A stretch of 5,220 nucleotides of DNA, taken from positions 1 through 5,220 of the forward strand of contig RGBZ01000064.1 in the NCBI GenBank assembly GCA_009919365.1. The letters run 5' to 3'. Below are positions 1-5,220 of the stretch, one piece after another (the stretch's first letter is position 1; every line of letters begins with the position of its first letter). The position numbers and the translations under genes are program-made. The DNA comes from a bacterium. GTDB lineage: Bacteria > Chloroflexota > Limnocylindria > Limnocylindrales > Limnocylindraceae. The notes below the pieces were generated by a model. The model was not told the DNA's origin. It ran no database searches and worked only from the letters and a program-made list of their open reading frames with translations.

Positions 1-594
1 AACTTGCATTGGGAGGTGCGTTTCTCGCTGCGCGATGCATGCGCCGGCGAGTGACTTTCGTTCTCGCGCCGTGAACTCGCTGCCGACGCCGATTTCGCCA
101 ATGATTCCAGATTTGATGCTAGTGCCGCGAGCCCCTTCAGAAATGTCGCGAATCAACTCATTGGCAATGTCGTGCTCACTCTTGGCGTCGTTCTCTTGCG
201 GTTGTGATCCGTCGAGGTAGTAGCCAGTACCCATGATGATGTTGAGGCCGGTGCGCTTGCTGATGGTTGCGAGCCCTTCAGGGCTGCGGCCATTGCCATC
301 AGCGCTCGTCTCAATGATCGTCTTGCCACCCTGATCAACAAACCGCTGCACCTCCTTGATCGCCAGCTCAATGTCTTGCATGCTGCAGTTGTCTTTGTTG
401 ATGAAGGGGTCGTGCTTCAACTCCCAGATGTTGCTGATGGAGACCTTCTCGTCGACAAGCGCGCGCGAGCGCGGCGAGTCGTCAAGTGGTGGGTGCCACC
501 ACGAGAGCACATCGTTCAAGAGATGTTCGTGAGTAAGCGTCAGACCGAGGTCTGCGGAGCTGACCGGGCCGAGGACCGTTTCGATCTGCTTCAT
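1..594 (-). CDS. Phosphotriesterase-family metal-dependent hydrolase, N-terminal 198 residues (3' end outside window)
   Basis: The gene reads from 594 and is still open at the left edge, so only the N-terminal 198 residues of a family usually about 300-350 long are present. Visible family marks are the HxH metal motif THEHLL (His22, His24) at the end of strand 1, a DNGRSP-like stretch around residues 99-105, MGTGYY at 121-126, and KSGIIGEIG at 161-169, whose Glu167 lies where this family has its metal-bridging residue. Glu rather than carbamylated Lys resembles E. coli Php and the 'phosphotriesterase-related' group more than true organophosphate hydrolases. The TIM-barrel fold binds two metals and hydrolyses esters or lactones; the substrate here is unknown. 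No signal peptide is seen, so it is probably cytoplasmic. ATG594 is the only sensible start, because an in-frame TAG (the transporter stop) lies 9 bases upstream. No good Shine-Dalgarno precedes it, which suggests translational coupling. The later metal histidines and the aspartate would lie outside the window. Confidence 0.9.
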   Translation of the reverse strand, partial: MKQIETVLGPVSSADLGLTLTHEHLLNDVLSWWHPPLDDSPRSRALVDEKVSISNIWELKHDPFINKDNCSMQDIELAIKEVQRFVDQGGKTIIETSADGNGRSPEGLATISKRTGLNIIMGTGYYLDGSQPQENDAKSEHDIANELIRDISEGARGTSIKSGIIGEIGVGSEFTARERKSLAGACIAQRETHLPMQV

Positions 595-603
595 CTGCGC
601 AGA

Positions 604-1881
604 CTAGCGCGCGGACTCCCCATCTGTGGGGAGGCGGCGCACAGCGATGATCCCAAGGGTGAGCAACGTGACCGAACCAACGAACACCGGTGTGAGGGCA
701 AGGAGGTCTCCTGGGCGCGGCTCTCCCGTGAGCGCTGCGGCGGAGGAGACGAGTGGGCCGACCACCGCACCGGCGTAGAGCGGGAAGAGGGAGAGGCTGA
801 GCGCGGCGGTGCGGCGACGCTCGGAGGCAGAGTTTGCGAGCCAGGTAAAGACCATCGCCTGCAAGAGTGCGGAGGTGGCAGCGAGAAGGGTGTTCGCGAG
901 TGCCAAGCCGAGCGCCGTAGAGACGGCGATCATCGCCGCTGCTGCTGACGCCGCGCCAACGAAGCCGACGGCCATGACCCGTGGGATGCCGATACGAGGC
1001 ACGAGGTGTGTGGCAACCAGCGGTGCGATTGCGGCGCCCCCTAGGGCCGAGAGCCCGGTCAGCAGGCCAACGGCTCCGGCGACCCCTGGTGCAGCCAGGG
1101 GCTCTGCGATCCCCGTTATGGAGGGGCCGATCACCACCTCGGCGATCCGCAGCGGGAAGACAGGGCGGAGCATTCGTTCACCAGCGATGGCGAGGCCCAA
1201 CACCAAGTAGCCCGCACGGATGGTGCGGTCCGCGAAGACCTCGCTCAGACCACGACGAGCCACTGCAAGGACGCCCCCCGTCGGTGGGTAGAGCGGCCGT
1301 ACATCGGGGATTGCAACGATGTTCGCCACGATCAGGGCAGCGTTAAGTAGTGCTGCGACCATGATCGGTGCGGCGAGCGAGAGGCCGAGCCCGTCGATCA
1401 TCGCGCCAGCGAGTAGCGGGCCCAGCGCGAAGCCCATCGGTGCCGCCGCACTGAAGAGGGCGATTGACCTGGTGCGTGCGTGCTCTGGCGACACCTCACG
1501 AATCGTCGCCAGCATGACTCCGGTGTTGCCGAGCCAGAAGCCCAGGGCCAGTGTTGCGCCGATAAGCTGCCACGCCTCTTGCGCGAAGGCGAAGGCAATG
1601 AGCGCGACGAGGGCGATCAGCCCGCTACGAACGATGACGAGTCGGCGCGAGCGCAGCTCGGCAATAGCCAACCAGATCGGCACCTGCGGCGCACCAACGA
1701 TGAAGATGCCCGCAGTCGCTGCACCCGATACCGTCGCGATATCACGCAGTGGTACCCCCGCCCCTTCAAGTGCGAGCGGAAGGTAGGCATAGATCATGGC
1801 AACGCCGAAGATTTCGGCAAATTGCACCAGCACATAGATGGTGACAATTCTCTGCCACGGCAGACTGCCCGAACGGTTCAC
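604..1881 (-). CDS. MFS transporter, 12 transmembrane helices, drug-efflux-like
   Basis: This is a 425-residue, very hydrophobic inner-membrane protein of usual length for the major facilitator superfamily. I count about 12 helices: roughly 13-37, 48-71, 81-101, 104-126, 139-163, 165-191, 223-243, 266-289, 299-321, 323-346, 356-380 and 393-414, with a longer central loop at about 192-222. The loop between helices 2 and 3 holds a degenerate motif A (PIWLAIAELRSRR, residues 68-80, Glu75 where Asp is usual). Helix 5 has a motif-C-like GFALGPLLAG (150-159), typical of proton-coupled exporters. The second half repeats motif A weakly at 286-301 (APLVATHLVPRIGIPR). The start is GTG, chosen because it overlaps the upstream stop as GTGA and has a GGGAG sequence just ahead; the next ATG (residue 29) would cut helix 1. 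Export of a small molecule by proton antiport is the likely role, but the substrate cannot be read from sequence. Confidence 0.9.
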   Translation of the reverse strand: MNRSGSLPWQRIVTIYVLVQFAEIFGVAMIYAYLPLALEGAGVPLRDIATVSGAATAGIFIVGAPQVPIWLAIAELRSRRLVIVRSGLIALVALIAFAFAQEAWQLIGATLALGFWLGNTGVMLATIREVSPEHARTRSIALFSAAAPMGFALGPLLAGAMIDGLGLSLAAPIMVAALLNAALIVANIVAIPDVRPLYPPTGGVLAVARRGLSEVFADRTIRAGYLVLGLAIAGERMLRPVFPLRIAEVVIGPSITGIAEPLAAPGVAGAVGLLTGLSALGGAAIAPLVATHLVPRIGIPRVMAVGFVGAASAAAAMIAVSTALGLALANTLLAATSALLQAMVFTWLANSASERRRTAALSLSLFPLYAGAVVGPLVSSAAALTGEPRPGDLLALTPVFVGSVTLLTLGIIAVRRLPTDGESAR

Positions 1882-3419
1882 AGCTCTCCCGCTTTAGCGC
1901 GACTGCGCACTTGCGCCGCCCGAACCAGAATCTCGTTGCGCGTGTTCTCCGGCCGGCCAGCCCAGGAGCGAACCTGTGTTGCCATACGTGGATTCTTTGC
2001 GAATCGTGCGGAGTGACGATCAATGAACTCCCAATACAAGGTTGTAAACGGACAGGCCGTTTCGCCCACCGATTCGGTTGGGTTGTAGAGGCACGACGTG
2101 CAGTCATCTCCCATCCTTGAGATGTAGGCACCACCACAGATGTACGGCTTGCTCGTGATGCGACCGAGATCGGCGAATTGGCTCATGGCCACGACGTTCG
2201 GCGTCACCACCCACGGAAGCGCGTCCACAAAGGCTTCTAAGAACCAGGAGTCAACCTGCTGCGGTTGCACACCGAAGAGGAGTGCGAAGTTACCGAGCAC
2301 CATGAGGCGCTCAATGTGATGAGCGTGGCCCGTTCGCTGCAGCGTTGTGACGATGCGCGACATGCACGCCATCTTCGTCTCTCCTGACCAGTAGAGTTTT
2401 GGCAAGTCCTCGTGGGCGCTCAGGCCGTTGTCGCTCTGCCACTCGCGCCAATAGTCGCGATAGGCGTGGCGCATAAACTCGCGCCATCCGAGGATCTGAC
2501 GGATAAACCCTTCAATGCTCGAGAGCGGGATTTCGCTCGACCGTTCGGCATACGTTTGCAGCGCGCGCTCGCAGACTTCGGCAGGGGTGATCAAACCAAG
2601 ATTCAACGCTGGCGACAAGAGCGAGTGGAAGAGGTGTTCGTGCTCTTTTGACATGGCGTCTTCGTAGGGGCCAAAGTTGGCCAGCCGATCGTCGCAGAAC
2701 GCGCTGAGCGCAGCGAGCGCCTCGGGCCGAGTCGTCGGCCAGATCAGCGTGGTTGACTCGCCAAAGAGCGTCGAGGACTTCTCGCGGACTTCGTCAATGA
2801 CCGATTGCACGAGTGGCGTGACTGTTCCGTAGAAGGGTGCTGGCACATGGGTTCCTGGGGTGAGACGCTTCCGATTCTCCTTGTCAAGATTCCATGTGCC
2901 GCCGATCGGCTCGCTCTTCCCCGCGCCCTCCTCCATCAGCCAGCCACGCGCACTGCGCACGCGGCGATACCAATACTCCATGCGGAGCTCTTTTCGGCCC
3001 GTCTTGAACGCCTCCCATTCGGCCACGGTCGTGAGCCAGAGCTGGTTCTCGACGACCTCCACGGGGATGCCGCTCGCGGCGGACCACGACTGAATCGCCT
3101 CAAGATCCTGAGGCTGAGCGGGCTCCATCAGGGTGATGCCGGTCGGCCGATGCCGTTCAGAGGCGGCGGTGAGCGCCTCGCCAAGGGTTGGGGCTTGAAC
3201 GACCTCGGTGCGGACCCCTCGCGCTTGGAGCTCTGCCGCGAACCCTCGTAGCGCCGCGATCTGCAGCACCACCGCCTGCACATGCCGTGCCTCGTGCAGC
3301 ACGCCCGTGATCTCGAGAACAAGAGCGGGTTCCGCAAACGCTGCCGTGCCATCGAGGTGCGCACGAAGGGGGCCAACCTGGTCGGTAAGTTGATCTCCTA
3401 GAACAACGAGGTGATGCAT
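1878..3419 (-). CDS. phrB: Iron-sulfur bacterial cryptochrome/photolyase (FeS-BCP, CryPro), probable (6-4) photolyase
   Basis: The 513-residue product belongs to the 'deoxyribodipyrimidine photolyase-related' family (DPRP), typified by Agrobacterium PhrB at about 507 residues. The N-terminus HHLVVLGDQLT begins the Rossmann-like antenna domain. The C-terminal helical domain carries the family signatures GHAHHIERLMVLGNFALL (364-381), SQFAD (413-417), and CTSCLYN with TACPF near 440-458. Four cysteines at 352, 440, 443 and 456 match the PhrB [4Fe-4S] ligands (350, 438, 441, 454) with a constant offset of 2. His367-His368 match the active-site pair His365-His366, and Trp344 and Trp392 match electron-transfer residues Trp342 and Trp390. 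Family members repair (6-4) photoproducts with FAD and light and use a ribityllumazine antenna; some act as photoreceptors. The ATG lies one base after the DUF2256 stop with no clear Shine-Dalgarno, suggesting reinitiation. The stop overlaps the MFS start. Repair rather than signalling is inferred from the neighbouring photolyase. The symbol follows Agrobacterium, not E. coli phrB. Confidence 0.95.
   Translation of the reverse strand: MHHLVVLGDQLTDQVGPLRAHLDGTAAFAEPALVLEITGVLHEARHVQAVVLQIAALRGFAAELQARGVRTEVVQAPTLGEALTAASERHRPTGITLMEPAQPQDLEAIQSWSAASGIPVEVVENQLWLTTVAEWEAFKTGRKELRMEYWYRRVRSARGWLMEEGAGKSEPIGGTWNLDKENRKRLTPGTHVPAPFYGTVTPLVQSVIDEVREKSSTLFGESTTLIWPTTRPEALAALSAFCDDRLANFGPYEDAMSKEHEHLFHSLLSPALNLGLITPAEVCERALQTYAERSSEIPLSSIEGFIRQILGWREFMRHAYRDYWREWQSDNGLSAHEDLPKLYWSGETKMACMSRIVTTLQRTGHAHHIERLMVLGNFALLFGVQPQQVDSWFLEAFVDALPWVVTPNVVAMSQFADLGRITSKPYICGGAYISRMGDDCTSCLYNPTESVGETACPFTTLYWEFIDRHSARFAKNPRMATQVRSWAGRPENTRNEILVRAAQVRSRAKAGEL
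1884..1890 (-). promoter_or_regulatory. Ribosome binding site deciding the GTG start of the MFS gene
   Basis: The minus strand reads GGGAGAG followed by CT and the GTG start. The GGAG core ends 4 bases before the start, the same spacing as at the first photolyase gene. It lies inside the last codons of the FeS photolyase and supports the 4-base overlapping start. Confidence 0.55.
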
Positions 3420-3420
3420 C

Positions 3421-3588
3421 TTACGAGCGTCGGCGGCGGCAGGCGTCGCTGCAGTACTTCACCTCGTCCCAGACTCGCTCCCAGCGCTTGCGCCACTGGA
3501 ACGGTCGGCCACACACAACACAGATTTTCTCGGGGCGCTCGCTCGGCGGTCGATGCGGCTGTCGTGTCTCACGTCGCCCTGCGGCCAT
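3421..3588 (-). CDS. DUF2256 small zinc-ribbon-like protein
   Basis: A 55-residue basic protein fills the gap between the two photolyase genes. After an Arg-rich start, residues 20-30 read [11 protein letters not shown], then [22 protein letters not shown] to the end. The pairs Cys23-x2-Cys26 and Cys46-x3-Cys50 should bind one zinc. The pattern PEKxCxxCxRPFxWRKKW...W..V.YCS..CR is the signature of DUF2256, a family of about 40-60 residues often found beside photolyase or cryptochrome genes; its role is unknown. The ATG lies 5 bases after the class I photolyase stop, and the TAA is one base before the next ATG, so it looks translationally coupled on both sides. Its own Shine-Dalgarno is weak or absent. 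A nucleic-acid-binding or cofactor-assembly role beside the photolyases is only a guess. Confidence 0.92.
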   Translation of the reverse strand: MAAGRRETRQPHRPPSERPEKICVVCGRPFQWRKRWERVWDEVKYCSDACRRRRS

Positions 3589-3593
3589 TTGGA

Positions 3594-5072
3594 TCAGCCG
3601 CGCTCTGGCTTTAGCGCCGCGCTATACGCCGCAAGCGTTTGTTGTCGCGCTTCGGCGTGATCCACGATCGGCTCTGGGTACTGCGCACCAAGAGTGATCC
3701 CGGCCTCTGCAAGCGCCTTCGGATGCGCCCACGGCGCATGGATCGCTGGTGCTTTCAGGGCGGCAAGCTCTGGCACCCAGCGGCGCACATACTCACCGTC
3801 GGGATCAAAGTTCCCCGCCTGGGTGACTGGATTAAAAATGCGGAAGTACGGCTGGGCATCGGTGCCACTTCCCGCGCACCACTGCCAGCCTCCGTTGTTC
3901 GCAGCAATGTCGCCGTCAACGAGATGGCGCAAGAAGTGTGCCTCGCCCTCGCGCCAGTCAATCAGCAAATCTTTTGTGAGAAACGATGCCGTGATCATAC
4001 GCGCGCGGTTGTGCATGAATCCAGTTGCCGCAAGTTGGCGCATCCCTGCATCAACAATCGGGTAGCCTGTCGTGCCGCTCTTCCACGCTTCAAGTGCGCG
4101 TTGGTCGCTGCTCCACTTGATCCCGTCGTAGCTTGGACGCCACGCACTGCGGGCCGCATGCGGTGCATGCCAGAGCACCTGCGTATAGAAGTCACGCCAC
4201 GCAATCTGGCTCACCCAGAGTCGCTCGCCTGAACGTTCTCCCTCCTGTACCGGCGGAAGTGGAAGTTGTCGGGCCACGAGCTCGCGCGCGGAGAGGAGCC
4301 CGATGTGCAGTGCTGCCGACAGGTGACTTGTGCCCGAGCTGTCGGCAAGGGTGTTGCGACGCTTCGCATACTCGCCCACCGAGCGTCGCCATGCATCAGC
4401 GTGTGCGCGCGCGGCACGTTCGCCTGGCTTCGGGAGTTCTTCAACGTTCGCCGTTGGTACCGCATGCGCATCGAGAAGCGCCTGATCAACGGTGGCGGGT
4501 GGAGTCGGCGTTGGCAGCGGTGGAAGCTTCTTTGGCGCTGGGAGTGGTGCGCTCGCATCTACTTGTTCGAGCCATCGGCGGAAGTACGGCGTGTAGACAC
4601 CGTACGGTGTGCCGCCACCTGTGAGTAGCTCTTCTGGCTCCACCACGACGAGGCCGCGCTTTGCATGCACCTGTACGTCAAGGGGTGCGAGTAGATCCGC
4701 AGCGGCGCGATCGCGCTTTCGCGCGAATGGGGTGTGGTCGCGCGTTATGAAGAGATCGATCTCGCCAATGTGACCCGCGGCGCGCAACTCGCTGATCAGT
4801 TTCGGGAGCGCGCTGGCGGCTGGGCCCTGCAACTCGAGGAGATCCGAGCCGAGTGCGCGCAGGTTGGTGGCGAGCTCCGTAACGCTCTCGCGCAGGAACC
4901 AGGTGCGGTTTGCGCTGGCCCGCGGGCCGGCAATGAGGCCTGGCTCCCAGATGAAGATCGGCAAGAGGGGTGCCCCGCGCTCCCTCGCTGCCGCCGCCGC
5001 CGCCACAAGGGCGGGGTGGTCGGCGAGACGAAGGTCTCGGCGGAACCAGAGGATCACAGGCGGTTGCGACAT
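3594..5072 (-). CDS. phr: Class I deoxyribodipyrimidine (CPD) photolyase
   Basis: The 492-residue flavoenzyme is expected to split cyclobutane pyrimidine dimers using blue light and FADH-. The N-terminal alpha/beta antenna domain opens with [15 protein letters not shown] (8-22) and runs to about 135; a Pro-rich linker lies near 174-193; the FAD-binding helical domain follows. Against E. coli photolyase with a constant offset of 14, the electron-transfer tryptophans are Trp320, Trp373 and Trp396 (306, 359, 382 in E. coli). Asn392 near the flavin, substrate-stacking Trp398, and Asn355 and Met359 in [11 protein letters not shown] are also kept; Trp292 matches Trp277. At the position of dimer-contacting Glu274 there is Gln289. 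The antenna pigment (folate or deazaflavin) cannot be told. The ATG is set by GGAGAG just upstream and by the FRRDLR motif starting at residue 10. It appears to be the first gene of the operon. Confidence 0.97.
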   Translation of the reverse strand: MSQPPVILWFRRDLRLADHPALVAAAAAARERGAPLLPIFIWEPGLIAGPRASANRTWFLRESVTELATNLRALGSDLLELQGPAASALPKLISELRAAGHIGEIDLFITRDHTPFARKRDRAAADLLAPLDVQVHAKRGLVVVEPEELLTGGGTPYGVYTPYFRRWLEQVDASAPLPAPKKLPPLPTPTPPATVDQALLDAHAVPTANVEELPKPGERAARAHADAWRRSVGEYAKRRNTLADSSGTSHLSAALHIGLLSARELVARQLPLPPVQEGERSGERLWVSQIAWRDFYTQVLWHAPHAARSAWRPSYDGIKWSSDQRALEAWKSGTTGYPIVDAGMRQLAATGFMHNRARMITASFLTKDLLIDWREGEAHFLRHLVDGDIAANNGGWQWCAGSGTDAQPYFRIFNPVTQAGNFDPDGEYVRRWVPELAALKAPAIHAPWAHPKALAEAGITLGAQYPEPIVDHAEARQQTLAAYSAALKPERG

Positions 5073-5074
5073 TT

Positions 5075-5080
5075 CTCTCC
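5075..5080 (-). promoter_or_regulatory. Shine-Dalgarno of the class I photolyase gene
   Basis: The minus strand reads GGAGAG followed by AA and the ATG. The GGAG core is 4 bases from the start. This is the clearest ribosome binding site in the window, as expected for the first gene of an operon. Confidence 0.7.
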
Positions 5081-5085
5081 GATCT

Positions 5086-5099
5086 TCGCACTATAGCGA
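5086..5099 (-). promoter_or_regulatory. Possible -10 box within a small inverted repeat, operon promoter
   Basis: On the minus strand TATAGT (5095-5090) resembles a sigma-70 -10 element and sits 17 bases before the ATG, which would give a leader of only about 11 bases. It is flanked by TCGC and GCGA, making a short inverted repeat that could be an operator or chance. I see no convincing -35 hexamer 16-18 bases further upstream, so an activator, an alternative sigma factor or no promoter at all remains possible. Confidence 0.3.
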
Positions 5100-5120
5100 G
5101 GCCAGTTTGGAGCACAGGAT

Positions 5121-5158
5121 AAAAATCGAACGGCCGAGACCCCGAAGGGTCCCGGCCG
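5121..5158 (-). terminator. Intrinsic terminator of the gene entering from the right
   Basis: The two arms CGGCCG (5131-5136 and 5153-5158) and GACCC/GGGTC (5138-5142 and 5147-5151) pair, with one A/C mismatch between the two stem parts, and close a 4-base loop. On the minus strand the loop is TTCG closed by C-G, a very stable tetraloop. The minus-strand transcript then runs TTCGA and five Ts (5125-5121). The plus strand has no T tract after the hairpin, so it acts mainly on minus-strand transcripts. It would separate the photolyase operon from the upstream gene. Confidence 0.75.
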
Positions 5159-5169
5159 TCCGGGTTGCT

Positions 5170-5220
5170 CTAAGAGCTGCTGGACTCAGCGCGCTGGGCG
5201 TCGGGTCGAGAAGCAGTTGT
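5170..5220 (-). CDS. Possible C-terminal tail of an upstream gene (start outside window)
   Basis: One minus-strand frame is open from the right edge for 16 codons, ends with a Ser-rich tail (AQRAESSSS) and stops at TAG (5172-5170). The stop lies 11 bases before the hairpin, the usual place for the end of a gene before an intrinsic terminator. That position is the main support. The piece is too short to name, and another minus-strand frame is also open across it. Confidence 0.4.
   Translation of the reverse strand, partial: TTASRPDAQRAESSSS

Noticed and set aside
153..371. Minus-strand 72-codon open frame inside the left end
   Set aside because: It is out of frame with the phosphotriesterase-like reading from 594, which carries HxH, GTGYY and GIIGEIG motifs across the same bases.
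376..948. Plus-strand open frame of 190 codons
   Set aside because: It lies antisense to the phosphotriesterase start and the MFS end. Its product is charged, low in family-like patterns and matches no motif, while both minus-strand frames have clear family signatures.
1319..2016. Two plus-strand open frames of 155 and 178 codons across the MFS gene
   Set aside because: They are shadows of a GC-rich membrane-protein gene, with Ala/Arg/Ser-rich products that have no recognisable domain or convincing start context.
3411..3697. Plus-strand open frames of 67 and 69 codons in the gap between the photolyases
   Set aside because: They run opposite to the DUF2256 gene, whose Cys4 pattern and tight spacing are much stronger evidence.
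3639..4232. Plus-strand open frame of 197 codons antisense to the class I photolyase
   Set aside because: The minus strand here encodes the conserved FAD-binding core, and the antisense product shows no family motif.
1..5220. CRISPR arrays, tRNA or rRNA genes, insertion sequences, attachment sites
   Set aside because: No regularly spaced repeats, no tRNA-like cloverleaf or CCA end, no transposase frame or terminal inverted repeats were seen on either strand.

Overview
The window is a compact run of genes that all read on the minus strand, so transcription goes from right to left. The DNA is GC-rich by eye and there is almost no non-coding sequence. This points to a bacterium, probably one exposed to sunlight. 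I cannot fix the phylum: actinobacteria and several other high-GC lineages would fit, and there is no rRNA or marker gene here.

Layout from right to left. At 5170-5220 there may be the last 16 codons of a gene that begins outside the window. It is followed by a hairpin (5131-5158) with a T tract on the minus strand (5121-5125), which looks like an intrinsic terminator. A short gap with a possible -10 box and a clear Shine-Dalgarno sequence leads into a class I CPD photolyase (5072-3594). Five bases later comes a 55-residue DUF2256 zinc-ribbon protein (3588-3421). One base after that starts an iron-sulfur bacterial photolyase of the PhrB/CryPro family (3419-1878). Its stop codon overlaps the GTG start of a 12-helix MFS transporter (1881-604) by 4 bases. 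Nine bases further on starts a phosphotriesterase-family metal hydrolase (from 594), which runs off the left edge after 198 residues.

The spacings between the five genes (+5, +1, -4 and +9 bases) argue for one operon with translational coupling. The first three genes form a repair module. The class I enzyme is expected to reverse cyclobutane pyrimidine dimers and the FeS enzyme (6-4) photoproducts. DUF2256 is a small protein of unknown role that is known to sit beside photolyase genes. The transporter and the hydrolase have no obvious part in DNA repair. Their tight linkage is the most open question in the window: they may be passengers in a light-stress operon, or they may handle a small molecule linked to light or oxidative damage.
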